Assembly (NCBI RefSeq): GCF_002849695.1
Contig: NZ_CP018937.1
Coordinates: forward strand, 3,720,001 to 3,784,000
Direction: 5' to 3'
DNA length: 64,000 bases
Origin: Bacteroides fragilis
GTDB taxonomy: Bacteria > Bacteroidota > Bacteroidia > Bacteroidales > Bacteroidaceae
Shown: piece after piece, positions 1 through 8,385 of the stretch
Layout of the letters: every line of letters begins with the position of its first letter
Numbering within the stretch: position 1 is the stretch's first letter
Notes under the pieces: model-generated
Seen by the model: only the letters and a program-made list of their open reading frames with translations
Told to the model about the DNA's origin: nothing
Database searches by the model: none
Program-made: the position numbers and the translations under genes

Positions 1-812
1 TTATACGGATTGGACAGTTTACCAAATACCCCTTCTACAGAACTCATGGCACGTGTGAAATAGAGTGATACCAATCCGCAAAAGATACCTAAAAGAATCA
101 CATAAGGAATACGTTCCAACTCAAAAGGCTGATCCAAATGAAATTTAAACATAGCCTCTTGCCCGGTTGTAATATACGAAACAGTAGCAGCCGTAACAGC
201 CGAAATTAGCAACGGCAACAAGGATGACATGGTAAGATCGATCATCAATACTTCCAAAGTGAATACCAATCCCGCTATCGGCGCTTTGAAAATACCTCCA
301 ATGGCACCGGCAGCACCACATCCCACCAGCAACATCAACGTACGGTGTTCCATCTTGAACATACTTCCCAGATTCGATCCGATAGCCGATCCGGTAAGTA
401 CAATAGGGGCCTCGGCTCCTACCGATCCGCCGAAGCCGATGGTAATGGCACTGGCAATGGTCGACGACCAGATATTATGGCGTTTGATACGTCCTTGACG
501 ACGTGAAATTGCATAAAGGATCTTCGTAACCCCATGACTGATATCATCCTTTACGATATTGCGCACAAACCATCCGGCAAGGAAAATACCGACTACCGGA
601 TAGACCAGATAAAGGTAGTTGGCCTCTGTCGTATTAAAATTATCTGTGAGAAAGTTCTGTATCGTATGAATGAAGAACTTCAGGATCAATGCAGCAATAG
701 CTGTAAAAATACCTACCAGAAAACTTAAAATGAGAATAAACTGCTTTTCTTTAATCTTATTCTCGCGCCAAATAATAAAGCACTGTAATAGACTTATCTT
801 TTCTTTTTCCAT
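1..812 (-). CDS. ClC-family chloride channel/antiporter, C-terminus cut by window edge
   Basis: The minus-strand frame starts at ATG 812 and runs off the left edge, so about the first 270 residues are present. It is an integral inner-membrane protein: a hydrophobic helix follows the charged N-terminus (FILILSFLVGIFTAIAALIL). Two ClC signatures are visible. GFGGSVGAEAPIVLTG corresponds to the GxxGxEGP selectivity-filter loop, with the glutamate as the likely gating residue, and GGIFKAPIAGLVFTLE matches the second conserved loop. The family moves chloride, either as a channel or in exchange for protons; which type this is cannot be told here. The start overlaps the stop of the upstream sua5 gene by one base (TAATG), which suggests translational coupling. 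Confidence 0.88.
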   Translation of the reverse strand, partial: MEKEKISLLQCFIIWRENKIKEKQFILILSFLVGIFTAIAALILKFFIHTIQNFLTDNFNTTEANYLYLVYPVVGIFLAGWFVRNIVKDDISHGVTKILYAISRRQGRIKRHNIWSSTIASAITIGFGGSVGAEAPIVLTGSAIGSNLGSMFKMEHRTLMLLVGCGAAGAIGGIFKAPIAGLVFTLEVLMIDLTMSSLLPLLISAVTAATVSYITTGQEAMFKFHLDQPFELERIPYVILLGIFCGLVSLYFTRAMSSVEGVFGKLSNPY

Positions 813-1375
813 TATTCGCGAATAATCTTAATCACTCCACCTTTATCCAGCTTAATGATACTCGATGGTTTAGGACGACTCATATCATCCTGCCGGAAAT
901 TGACAATGTAGTCTACCGACGATTTTATTTCTTCGCTGATTTCATTGAAATTGGCAGCTCCCGGCTGTCCACTGATATTGGCAGATGTCGAAACAATAGC
1001 CTTACGAAACTGCTGGCACAAACGACGGGAGAATGCTTCGTTCGTCACCCGGATGCCTACGCTACCGTCTTCGGCAAGCAGATTTGAAGCTAAATTACGA
1101 GCACCGGAATAAATGATAGTCAATGGTTTATCGGCAACTTCCATCAAATCCCAAGCAATCGAAGGGACATCCTGCACATAAAATTCGACCTTCACCGGCG
1201 AATCCACCAATACCAACATCGCCTTACTGTCAGCACGTTGTTTTATCTCATACACCCGGCGCACAGCGTCTTCATTGGTAGCATCGCAGCCAATTCCCCA
1301 AACCGTATCGGTGGGATAGAGAATCACCCCGCCTTCGCTCATCACTTGACAAGCTTTTTTAATGTCTTCTATCAT
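812..1375 (-). CDS. tsaC: L-threonylcarbamoyladenylate synthase (Sua5/YciO/YrdC family)
   Basis: The 187-residue protein has the YrdC fold signature near its N-terminus (GGVILYPTDTVWGIGCDA), where threonine, bicarbonate and ATP are bound, followed by the KxR-type motif IKQRADSK and the late STSANISGQPGA motif. It makes threonylcarbamoyl-AMP, the first intermediate of the t6A37 modification of ANN-decoding tRNAs, in the cytoplasm. The length fits the single-domain TsaC type rather than the longer Sua5 type with an extra C-terminal domain. It is the first gene of a two-gene unit with the ClC gene and has a good promoter just upstream. Confidence 0.93.
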   Translation of the reverse strand: MIEDIKKACQVMSEGGVILYPTDTVWGIGCDATNEDAVRRVYEIKQRADSKAMLVLVDSPVKVEFYVQDVPSIAWDLMEVADKPLTIIYSGARNLASNLLAEDGSVGIRVTNEAFSRRLCQQFRKAIVSTSANISGQPGAANFNEISEEIKSSVDYIVNFRQDDMSRPKPSSIIKLDKGGVIKIIRE

Positions 1376-1406
1376 TTCTTGATCTATTTCTTGTGAGAAT
1401 AACGTG

Positions 1407-1438
1407 CAAAAATACTAATTTTGCCCAATAATAACAAA
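1407..1438 (-). promoter_or_regulatory. Promoter for the tsaC-ClC unit
   Basis: Read on the minus strand this is TTTG, 20 bases, TATTTTTG, matching the Bacteroides -33/-7 consensus. It ends about 30 bases before the tsaC start. A plus-strand -7-like box, TAATTTTG at 1416-1423, overlaps it and may serve the divergent thioesterase gene, but I see no well-placed -33 for that one. Confidence 0.7.
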
Positions 1439-1454
1439 GGTTAAGAGAAAACAA

Positions 1455-1889
1455 ATGGAAGAAATCGAATTTCATCACAGTTTACCTATACAACTACGAT
1501 TCAATGACGTAGACAAGTTCGGACACGTCAACAACACCGTCTATTTTTCATTCTACGACCTCGGCAAAACAGAATACTTTGCCTCGGTTTGTCCGGGGGT
1601 TGACTGGGAAAAAGATGGTATTGTAGTAGTACACATTGAAGCCGACTTTCTGGCACAGATTTTTTCATCCGACCACATTGCCGTTCAAACTGCCGTCTGT
1701 GAGATCGGAACCAAAAGTTTTCATCTGATGCAACGGGTTATCGATACCGAAACAATGGAAGTGAAATGTATTTGTCGCTCGGTCATGGTGACATTCGACT
1801 TGGAGAAACATCAATCCAAGCCACTGACCGAAGAGTGGATAGAGGCAATTTGCCGATTTGAAGGAAGAGACTTGAGAAAGAAAAAATAA
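1455..1889 (+). CDS. Acyl-CoA thioesterase, hotdog fold (4HBT-like)
   Basis: The 144-residue protein begins with the 4-hydroxybenzoyl-CoA thioesterase signature: LRFNDVDKFGHVNNTVYFSFYD at residues about 13-34, with the conserved Asp and the HVNN turn that binds and cleaves the acyl-CoA thioester. It is cytosolic, with no signal peptide. The family hydrolyses acyl-CoA or acyl-ACP; the acyl chain used here is not predictable. It is divergent from tsaC (79-base gap) and converges on the LruC gene, with a shared terminator between them. Confidence 0.85.
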   Translation: MEEIEFHHSLPIQLRFNDVDKFGHVNNTVYFSFYDLGKTEYFASVCPGVDWEKDGIVVVHIEADFLAQIFSSDHIAVQTAVCEIGTKSFHLMQRVIDTETMEVKCICRSVMVTFDLEKHQSKPLTEEWIEAICRFEGRDLRKKK

Positions 1890-1892
1890 ATA

Positions 1893-1930
1893 ATCCTCCG
1901 TAGATGCCTTTTTCTACGGAGGATTTTATT
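1893..1930. terminator. Bidirectional terminator between thioesterase and LruC gene
   Basis: A perfect 13-bp stem (1893-1905 with 1914-1926) has an 8-base loop and a T-rich tail on the plus strand. An A-rich 5' flank gives the equivalent T-run on the minus strand. It sits between two convergent genes and can end both. Confidence 0.9.
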
Positions 1931-1936
1931 TTCTCC

Positions 1937-4006
1937 TTAATATAAGAATTCCTTATTCACGTTCCCCGACACACTCGCATCAAACCACGAAAGGTTCGAT
2001 TGATCAAGTACCCATTTTTCATAATTAGGATATGCCTGTATGACATTAATTCTCTCCTTCGGATACTTCCATGCCGGTGAGGAGGCTTCTTTACGTGGGA
2101 AATCAAGTGCCCAGGGATAGCGGTTGTCCATGCGATAGTAAACTCCGAACTCAGGATCCGAGCGATCATTTTCTGTTTTGAAAAGTGAAACATCCGCATG
2201 CTTTGTCGGTTTATAATCTACCAGATGAATCTCTTTTTGACGGCTGTTGACAAAGATAAACGGATTAAAATTTTGAGTCTGCAGATTGCTGACAGGAGTT
2301 TTCAACCGAACGGTTATTTCAGCGGGAGTCCCGGAAATTCCGGTTGCCGTCCCTTCCGTATTCACATATCCCTCAGTAGTCCCCAAAGCTACATTTACAT
2401 CGTTCCACACAATGAAAGTGGCCCATTCATTCCCTTCCTCAATAATAGCACCCTCCAGTTTTGACCGGTCAATAATGTCCTCGGAAAGCGGAAGTTCAAT
2501 CCCGACCCCAATATGCGTCCACGGGGCTGCCCCCTTCGCAACTGGTGTGAAAGTCAATTTCACGGCAGTAATAGAATTATCATCTCCTTTCTCCAGCTCA
2601 TAAGCATAATTCATCACAAAATCATTGAAATCATAATCTCCCATCTTAGGCCACTGGTCTTCAAAAGCAAGTGTTCCATAAACAGCCTCCGAAGGAGCGA
2701 ATTCATCAATTACCGGAATATCTTCTTCCGGTTTAACGGCAGATACCGGTGATGCGGTAAGCCTTATCAGCACGTCATTGAAATCATAATCAGCTTTCGC
2801 ATCGCCATAAGGACGGATATCAAACCCCATAATGCAGCAGTTGTAATCGGACATACTACGGATCACGGCATTTGTTTTTTTAGTTGTATTCAAGGTTGGA
2901 GTAGAATAATAGAATCCGTTTACATTCGCATTAGGAAATGTCTGATTCTGGAATTTATAGGCACTCTTCGAGTTTACACCGCCAGTAGCGATATTCGTCA
3001 TGTTTAACCCGTCACGTGCCACGGCAAAACCGATACGTGTACCTTTCGGAAATATTGTATCATACTTGTTTCCGTCCCAATATAATAATTGTACTTTCAG
3101 TCCCGACGGACATTTTTCCTGATGGGTGTTCGGCAACAGCAAGGTCATACGATGTCCCTGTATATCTTCGCGTTTATTGAGTTCCCCTTCTTTATAACTA
3201 TAGTAAGTCAAAACATTGTAAACAGTCCTATTATTTACATAGAATCCCCCATCACCAACATATGTAGCCCACACTTCTGCTCCCAGTTCGTCAGTAACCA
3301 CCAGATCCGAACTCTTATTCAGATCCACATCCTGTACATTCTTCTGTTCCGGATACCAACTATTCACCCGGTTTAAAAATTTAGGTGACAATTCTTCTTT
3401 TGAAACAAGCGGCGAAGCATTTAAAAGCGGGATGCCGTCTTTCCCAACTTCTGCATCCGCATATGGACTATACAGTTCATAAAGATTGCTTAGCTTCTGG
3501 CTGACAGGAATCGCCAACTCTGCCCCGCCCCGGGCAACAGCCATGCGAGTAGAAGCACTGGTACTGACTTGAAAGGGTACGGCAGACAAGACACACGTCA
3601 TTCCCGGTTGCACATCAACCTCCTGTACACCGGGAAAACCGGCAGTCAATGAAGTTATATATACCTTATCGACATTTACCGGAACAGATATAATAGCATA
3701 AATGCATCCATCCACATCTGTATAACCAACATAAAGAGGCTTAATGACAATAGTCCCATCCTCCTCATAAGGTTGTTGGGGATAAATCCCTATCAAGATG
3801 CCTTCAGCAACCTTCTCATCCGCAGAGGTAGCCATCACACCGATCTGCTTATCGGTTCTCAAAGAGAATTTAAATGATAAATCCAGTTCTTCCGTATCAT
3901 CAGGATTCTTACCCGACGGTTCATACAAATCTTTTTCTTTTACACATGAGGTACAAAAAAGTACTATCAGCAGTGCATACTTTAGCAATGATACATTATT
4001 TCCCAT
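1937..4006 (-). CDS. LruC domain-containing lipoprotein (DUF4842-type)
   Basis: The 689-residue protein has a lipoprotein signal (hydrophobic stretch, then LFCTSC), so it is probably anchored to the outer membrane after Cys 21. The two acidic repeats DYDFNDVLIRL and DYDFNDFVMNY are the hallmark of LruC/DUF4842 proteins and could bind calcium through their aspartates. The C-terminal half holds the LruC domain. The molecular role of the family is unknown; members are secreted or surface-located. The gene has its own promoter 70-100 bases upstream and lies downstream of the HU/smalltalk pair, so it need not share their transcript. Confidence 0.82.
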   Translation of the reverse strand: MGNNVSLLKYALLIVLFCTSCVKEKDLYEPSGKNPDDTEELDLSFKFSLRTDKQIGVMATSADEKVAEGILIGIYPQQPYEEDGTIVIKPLYVGYTDVDGCIYAIISVPVNVDKVYITSLTAGFPGVQEVDVQPGMTCVLSAVPFQVSTSASTRMAVARGGAELAIPVSQKLSNLYELYSPYADAEVGKDGIPLLNASPLVSKEELSPKFLNRVNSWYPEQKNVQDVDLNKSSDLVVTDELGAEVWATYVGDGGFYVNNRTVYNVLTYYSYKEGELNKREDIQGHRMTLLLPNTHQEKCPSGLKVQLLYWDGNKYDTIFPKGTRIGFAVARDGLNMTNIATGGVNSKSAYKFQNQTFPNANVNGFYYSTPTLNTTKKTNAVIRSMSDYNCCIMGFDIRPYGDAKADYDFNDVLIRLTASPVSAVKPEEDIPVIDEFAPSEAVYGTLAFEDQWPKMGDYDFNDFVMNYAYELEKGDDNSITAVKLTFTPVAKGAAPWTHIGVGIELPLSEDIIDRSKLEGAIIEEGNEWATFIVWNDVNVALGTTEGYVNTEGTATGISGTPAEITVRLKTPVSNLQTQNFNPFIFVNSRQKEIHLVDYKPTKHADVSLFKTENDRSDPEFGVYYRMDNRYPWALDFPRKEASSPAWKYPKERINVIQAYPNYEKWVLDQSNLSWFDASVSGNVNKEFLY

Positions 4007-4074
4007 GAGGCTCTGTTTGTTCGTTTGTGCGAGGTCACCATATATCAGTAATCTCAGTAATCCATTCCACTGTA

Positions 4075-4106
4075 CAAAAATATCAAAAAAAACAGAAACT
4101 TACAAA
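4075..4106 (-). promoter_or_regulatory. Promoter of the LruC lipoprotein gene
   Basis: On the minus strand this reads TTTG, 20 bases, TATTTTTG, a full match to the Bacteroides consensus. It leaves a leader of roughly 60 bases before the ATG at 4006. Confidence 0.75.
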
Positions 4107-4293
4107 ATTTGATCATTTTAATGTAGATTTTATTCTCCTTTATCTTATAATATCATTCACACCACTATATAGGCCCTATTATTAATGCTCTTTTGCATTC
4201 CCGGTTCTACAGGTAATATAATAAAATGCCGGCATCCACTCTTTCAAACGGACACTGGCATTTATCATTCCAACCGGAGCTGTCAGCCGCCTA

Positions 4294-4395
4294 TCAAAGC
4301 AACCCCTGCCCTCCGATCACCCCAGCAATAGCACTTGCTACAGCAATAATCACTTTCAAAATAACGTTCCAATTATTTTTCTTCATCTTTTTCAT
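4294..4395 (-). CDS. Smalltalk protein (33-residue membrane peptide)
   Basis: The short frame begins with a Lys-rich segment (MKKMKKNNWN) followed by a single hydrophobic helix (VILKVIIAVASAIAGVIGG), so it is probably a one-span inner-membrane peptide. This matches the small Bacteroidales family called smalltalk, which usually lies directly after an HU-like DNA-binding protein, exactly as here (16 bases after the HU-HIG stop). Its function is not known. In many genomes an N-acetylmuramoyl-L-alanine amidase follows; none is present here, although a muramidase gene lies upstream of the pair. Confidence 0.85.
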   Translation of the reverse strand: MKKMKKNNWNVILKVIIAVASAIAGVIGGQGLL

Positions 4396-4411
4396 CCTAT
4401 TAAAAATGCAA

Positions 4412-4891
4412 CTACGCAGTCGGATCATCTACTATGTCTCCATCACCACCTCCGGAACCATTATTGCCCGAAGCACCGATCCCACTCGCCTTCTGAAACT
4501 CAACACCCTGAAACAAAGCCCGGGTAGTACCGATAGCCGCAGGACGAGTATATTCAGGAGTAAAATGACAAAGAAGGGCTGCCACCTGATTCGGATTCAC
4601 CTCTTCCTCTTTGTCCACTCCCCTTCCCCGTGTACGCGCTTTCATCGTAAAAGTACCCAATCCGTCCAGACGTACCGTCTTACTGTCCAGCAGTGCACTA
4701 CGCATCGCTGTCATCAAGTTCCGAACCACATTATGCACATCACCCGGAGTCAACGACGACTTTTCCGCAATCATTTCAGCCAATTGCTGAGTAGATACCA
4801 CCTTGCCTACCTTCACCAAATTCAAGTGCCATTTCTTATCACCGGCCTTAGTTGCCATAGTCGATTTTACTGCTTTATAAAATAATGCCAT
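4412..4891 (-). CDS. HU-like DNA-binding protein, HU-HIG type with glycine-rich tail
   Basis: The 159-residue protein carries one HU/IHF-like domain (about residues 12-125: the helix QLAEMIAEKSSLTPGDVHNVV, then the strand region VRLDGLGTFTMKART). It ends in a Gly/Asn-rich acidic tail, GASGNNGSGGGDGD. This is the Bacteroidetes HU-HIG architecture, longer than the 90-residue canonical HU. It presumably binds and bends DNA. The start is supported by AAGGAG nine to fourteen bases upstream and a promoter further up. It is probably cotranscribed with smalltalk. Confidence 0.88.
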   Translation of the reverse strand: MALFYKAVKSTMATKAGDKKWHLNLVKVGKVVSTQQLAEMIAEKSSLTPGDVHNVVRNLMTAMRSALLDSKTVRLDGLGTFTMKARTRGRGVDKEEEVNPNQVAALLCHFTPEYTRPAAIGTTRALFQGVEFQKASGIGASGNNGSGGGDGDIVDDPTA

Positions 4892-4957
4892 ATTCCTAAT
4901 CTCCTTTTTTTAATGTTATTACCACTGATTTTATTCACATTGCGTTGATCAACATTG

Positions 4958-4988
4958 CAAAGGTGAACATTTGTAGGAAGATGACAAA
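4958..4988 (-). promoter_or_regulatory. Promoter of the HU-HIG/smalltalk unit
   Basis: On the minus strand this reads TTTG, 19 bases, CACCTTTG, one mismatch from the consensus TAnnTTTG. It lies about 70 bases before the HU start. Confidence 0.6.
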
Positions 4989-5184
4989 GGAAAATGAGGC
5001 GTCCGGATCAAGTTATACAGAACAAGTTATAATCATCACATTATCAGAGTTATTACTTAATTCTTTCTCATACATCTACTTCACATACTCTGCTATGGTT
5101 CGATTATTCATATTATATCCGTTTAACGGAATGTCCCCAGATTTATACCCGATATAGTATAAAGCTGGGGACGAAACAAAAATC

Positions 5185-5205
5185 TATACCCGAAAACCGG
5201 GTATA
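5185..5205 (-). terminator. Terminator after the muramidase gene
   Basis: An 8-bp stem TATACCCG/CGGGTATA with a 5-base loop starts 9 bases after the muramidase stop. It is followed on the minus strand by GATTTTTGTTT. This is a standard intrinsic terminator. Confidence 0.82.
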
Positions 5206-5213
5206 TCTCTTTT

Positions 5214-5798
5214 CTACTTCGTAAATCTCCGATAAGCCTCTTCCAGTTTTTTATCGTACTGATTCTGAGCATATCCGGAACCATTATATCTTTTGGCAAA
5301 ACCGGTCCAGTCTTTCCGCTCCAGATTGGGCCGTAACTCAGCAAGTTTAACAAACCTCGCAAATGCCTCCAGTTGCTTATCTTCTCCGGTACACATATCT
5401 TTCACCATTTCATCTACACAGCCATACCCGCACATCACATAGTTAAAGCCCATCACTTGGAACATTCCCCATGAAGTGGAAGCGTCAGCAGCTTCTTTAT
5501 GTATTTTCCGGGCCTTTTCCAAACGTTCATACTCTCTTATCCCTCCATAATAATGCCCCTTCTCCCATTTAGGATAAAGAATATTTTCATTGCCCGCAAC
5601 ATATTTCTCCGGATCAAACTCCTGCTTCTTGAGTTCACGCCAAAAGATGTGTCCTTCGAATAAGATCACCGGTCGCCCCGGAGCCACAAAGCCCCCACGA
5701 CCACCGGTTTCAACTGTCTGTACGGCTTTTATCACTGCCACTTCAACGCCAAGCCAATCTGCCACACGCTGAAAATCATTCTCTGTTAAGTTTTCCAT
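5214..5798 (-). CDS. N-acetylmuramidase family protein (DUF3380)
   Basis: The 194-residue protein matches the N-acetylmuramidase (DUF3380) fold. It starts with a helix and VAVIKAVQTVETGG, where the Glu of VETGG is the expected catalytic acid, then VILFEGHIFW, the STSWGMFQVMGFNY block and the late WTGFAKRYNGSGY motif. The family cleaves the MurNAc-GlcNAc bond of peptidoglycan and is often found in phage lysis cassettes and peptidoglycan-targeting modules. No signal peptide is seen, so export would need another route, or the enzyme is released on lysis. It lies between the end of the capsule operon and the HU-HIG gene. Confidence 0.85.
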   Translation of the reverse strand: MENLTENDFQRVADWLGVEVAVIKAVQTVETGGRGGFVAPGRPVILFEGHIFWRELKKQEFDPEKYVAGNENILYPKWEKGHYYGGIREYERLEKARKIHKEAADASTSWGMFQVMGFNYVMCGYGCVDEMVKDMCTGEDKQLEAFARFVKLAELRPNLERKDWTGFAKRYNGSGYAQNQYDKKLEEAYRRFTK

Positions 5799-5929
5799 AA
5801 GTAATTAGATTTATTTGATTTATACCATTCTGATCATTAGTACTTTCTGGAACTACTACTTCTTCTTTCTCACGTAATAAGGTACAAAAACAAAAAGAAG
5901 AACTTCCTTCACTTTCTTCAAAAACGTAT

Positions 5930-6517
5930 CTAACGAATGATGCTCCAAAATGTCAGAAATATAATTTTAAAATATTCCTTCACCGAACGATTACATATAT
6001 ATTTCATATTATACCATATTTTATCGGGCATAATCTGTTCTATATATGCCTTGTCGGGATCCGAAGCCTTTCCAAGAATCGTATTTTCATCCACATATTC
6101 AATAGAAGCATAATCCGTAATTCCGGGACGTACGCTCAATACCTTTTTCTGGTCATCAGTATACAAATCCACATACTTACGAACCTCAGGCCGTGGTCCC
6201 ACCAGACTCATATCACCTTTCAGTACATTGAACAATTGGGGTAATTCATCTAATTTATACTTCCGGATAAAATACCCGGTACGGGTTATTCTGGGATCTC
6301 TCCCCCCCACCGTTATCAGTCCCTTCTTATCAGCCCCCACACGCATTGAACGGAATTTATAGACATAAAAGTCCCGCCCGTATTGTCCCACACGAAGTTG
6401 TTTATAGAAACCGCCTCCTTTACTTTCAAGGCAGATGGCTATATAAAGAAAGAGAAAAACGGGAGAAAGCAGGAGGATTCCCAAAAGGGAAAAAACAATA
6501 TCGAAAAAACGAATCAA
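5930..6517 (-). CDS. Initiating undecaprenyl-phosphate sugar-1-phosphate transferase (WcfS/PglC-like)
   Basis: The 195-residue protein is a minimal bacterial sugar transferase. An N-terminal re-entrant membrane helix (FDIVFSLLGILLLSPVF) is followed by the catalytic core FYKQLRVGQYGRDFYVYKFRSM, KLDELPQLFNVLKGDMSLVGPRPE and the late VRPGITDYASI motif. It moves a sugar-1-phosphate onto undecaprenyl phosphate at the inner membrane and so starts each capsule repeat unit. No ATG lies in frame near the start; TTG at 6517 is the best candidate, 31 bases after the aminotransferase stop. As the last gene of the locus, paired with a DegT aminotransferase, it resembles wcfS of the B. fragilis PSA locus. 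Confidence 0.9.
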   Translation of the reverse strand: MIRFFDIVFSLLGILLLSPVFLFLYIAICLESKGGGFYKQLRVGQYGRDFYVYKFRSMRVGADKKGLITVGGRDPRITRTGYFIRKYKLDELPQLFNVLKGDMSLVGPRPEVRKYVDLYTDDQKKVLSVRPGITDYASIEYVDENTILGKASDPDKAYIEQIMPDKIWYNMKYICNRSVKEYFKIIFLTFWSIIR

Positions 6518-6548
6518 GAAGCTTATCTGTTTAGTGTTTGTAAATATA

Positions 6549-7772
6549 CTATCTGTTTTCTGCGATTACGGTCGTATAGGCCGCCTTTACAGTATCAATA
6601 ATGAAATTCAATTTTTCACTATCCAGTTGAGGATATATCGGCAATGATATCTCACCCTTAAAATTCTGATAAGCCTGTGGATAATCATTCATATCATATC
6701 CCATCGATTTGAAGAACGACAACATCGGCATCGGTATAAAATGTACATTCACAGCCACTTCACGTTTAGCGATCTCGTCAATCATCCGGTCACGTTGCTC
6801 TTCTGTAAAGTCTTTCACACGCAAAGCATAAATATGATAAGAGCTTTCCTTTTCTCCATCTACAGAAGGCGGAACGATGGCCCAGTCACAAGTCGAAAAA
6901 GCATCATTGTAAGTATTGAACACCCTCTTCCGCTCCTTCAGTAACTCCGGATATTCCCGTATTTGCGCCAGTCCGATGGCAGCATTCACATCGGCCATAT
7001 TGATTTTCATACCGAAACCGACAATATCATAACGCCATCCTCCGGCTTTCGATTTCGAAAAAGCATCCTTAGTCTGGCAGTTCAGGCTCATCATCCGGAG
7101 TTCTTTATACAGCTCTGCATTATCGAACGGCTTGGGCAAGTTCAAACAAATGGCTCCGCCTTCGGCAGTAGTCACGTTCTTCACGGCATGGAGTGAAAAG
7201 ATAGCCACATCAGTTTCGCAACCGGTACGCTGCCGGTTACTGTAACGTGCCCCCAAAGAATGTGCAGCATCATTCATCACCAAGATACGCCCTAATTTTT
7301 CTTGCACGGGAGATTCCGCACGGAACAATTTTATCATTTCAGATTCCTGTACCAGTGCCATGATCTTTTCATAATCGCAAGGAAAACCGGCAATGTCTAC
7401 CGGGATAATTGCCTTTGTTTTAGCAGTAATAGCTTTACGAACAGCCTCTACCGAGATATTAAAATCCATTCCGGAATCCACCATCACCGGTTTAGCCCCG
7501 GCATGAAGCACGGCCAATGCCGTTGCGCTATAAGTATAAGCAGGAACAATTACTTCATCTCCCTCCTTCACTCCCAGCCAACGCAACATCATAATAGCTC
7601 CTGATGTCCAGGAATTGACACAAAGTACTTCCTTTGCTCCCGAGAAAGATTTTATTTCTTCCTCCAAAGCCTTCACTTTCGGACCGGATGTGATCCAACC
7701 GGAACGTAACGAATCAACGACTTCGTTGATGACCGCCTCGTCAATATAAGGTGGTGAAAATGGTATTTTCAT
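6549..7772 (-). CDS. DegT/DnrJ/EryC1 sugar aminotransferase (WcfR-like)
   Basis: The 407-residue protein is a PLP-dependent nucleotide-sugar aminotransferase. NDAAHSLGA (Asp 168) and FSLHAVKNVTTAEGG (Lys 198, the Schiff-base lysine) are both present, and the length is usual for the family. It would aminate a 4-keto (or 3-keto) UDP-sugar in the cytoplasm. No sugar 4,6-dehydratase is encoded in this locus, so its substrate must come from a gene elsewhere. Next to the initiating transferase it most likely makes the first sugar of the repeat, as WcfR does for AATGal in PSA. That substrate is inferred from position only. Confidence 0.9.
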   Translation of the reverse strand: MKIPFSPPYIDEAVINEVVDSLRSGWITSGPKVKALEEEIKSFSGAKEVLCVNSWTSGAIMMLRWLGVKEGDEVIVPAYTYSATALAVLHAGAKPVMVDSGMDFNISVEAVRKAITAKTKAIIPVDIAGFPCDYEKIMALVQESEMIKLFRAESPVQEKLGRILVMNDAAHSLGARYSNRQRTGCETDVAIFSLHAVKNVTTAEGGAICLNLPKPFDNAELYKELRMMSLNCQTKDAFSKSKAGGWRYDIVGFGMKINMADVNAAIGLAQIREYPELLKERKRVFNTYNDAFSTCDWAIVPPSVDGEKESSYHIYALRVKDFTEEQRDRMIDEIAKREVAVNVHFIPMPMLSFFKSMGYDMNDYPQAYQNFKGEISLPIYPQLDSEKLNFIIDTVKAAYTTVIAENR

Positions 7773-7779
7773 AAGCTAA

Positions 7780-8385
7780 TCATTTTAATAATTTTATCAT
7801 GCGATACATTTTCCGATTGGGATACGTAATAAACTCATAATATACTTCATAGCCCATTGATTTATAAAATTTTATAGCTTTAGTGTTATCATGACAATCT
7901 GTTGTTAAGGAAATTCTTCCACACCCCTTCTTAGAAACCATATTTTCTAATTCAGACAACATAAATTTCCCCAATCCTTTACCTTGACTGGAGGAATTAA
8001 CTCCAATTGAAAGTAATTCGGCATAGTCTTTTGTATCCTCCTGCATATTATCTTTTTTGGACCAATTAAGATACAAACGTTTCAAAGCATTAGCATCTGT
8101 AAATAAGAGATAGATCCCCACACTACAAAAAGAGAAAAAGGCCGTCTTTATCAATTTAGTATTAAATCCTTTAGCAGAGATTGTTGCGGCACAAAAACCA
8201 GATAGTTTTTCAGTCTCGTCGTAACACCCCAATAGAATACCATCTTTATGCCTCAATACAGAACGGTAATATAGTCTCAAAAAACGATTCCCTAATAGCG
8301 TAAGAAAGAAACCGGGAAAAGCATTGTTATGAATTGCAACAATAGAGTCAATTTCTATAAAATCAACGATTCTTACTTGATACAT
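7780..8385 (-). CDS. GNAT-family N-acetyltransferase
   Basis: The 201-residue protein has the GNAT acetyl-CoA site at about residues 125-150: LLSIGVNSSSQGKGLGKFMLSELENM, with the Q/RxxGxG/A loop. It continues with SLTTDCHDNTKAIKFYKSMGYEV, typical of the family's C-terminus. In this context it probably acetylates an amino sugar, perhaps the product of the neighbouring aminotransferase, but the family is broad and the target cannot be read from sequence. It overlaps the upstream glycosyltransferase gene by 13 bases and is followed after 7 bases by the aminotransferase gene. Confidence 0.82.
   Translation of the reverse strand: MYQVRIVDFIEIDSIVAIHNNAFPGFFLTLLGNRFLRLYYRSVLRHKDGILLGCYDETEKLSGFCAATISAKGFNTKLIKTAFFSFCSVGIYLLFTDANALKRLYLNWSKKDNMQEDTKDYAELLSIGVNSSSQGKGLGKFMLSELENMVSKKGCGRISLTTDCHDNTKAIKFYKSMGYEVYYEFITYPNRKMYRMIKLLK

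Larger units (their letters stand above)
4892..5213 (-). other. Non-coding stretch between muramidase and HU-HIG genes
   Basis: This 322-base stretch has no convincing gene. It holds the HU promoter (4958-4988), a palindrome near 5119-5131 (TCCGTTTAACGGA), a long hairpin at 5133-5172 (8-bp GC-rich base GTCCCCAG/CTGGGGAC plus an upper 6-bp stem) and the muramidase terminator at 5185-5205. Confidence 0.7.

Noticed and set aside
4182..4268. 28-codon minus-strand frame after the smalltalk gene
   Set aside because: No ribosome site and no resemblance to the amidase usually found there; probably chance.
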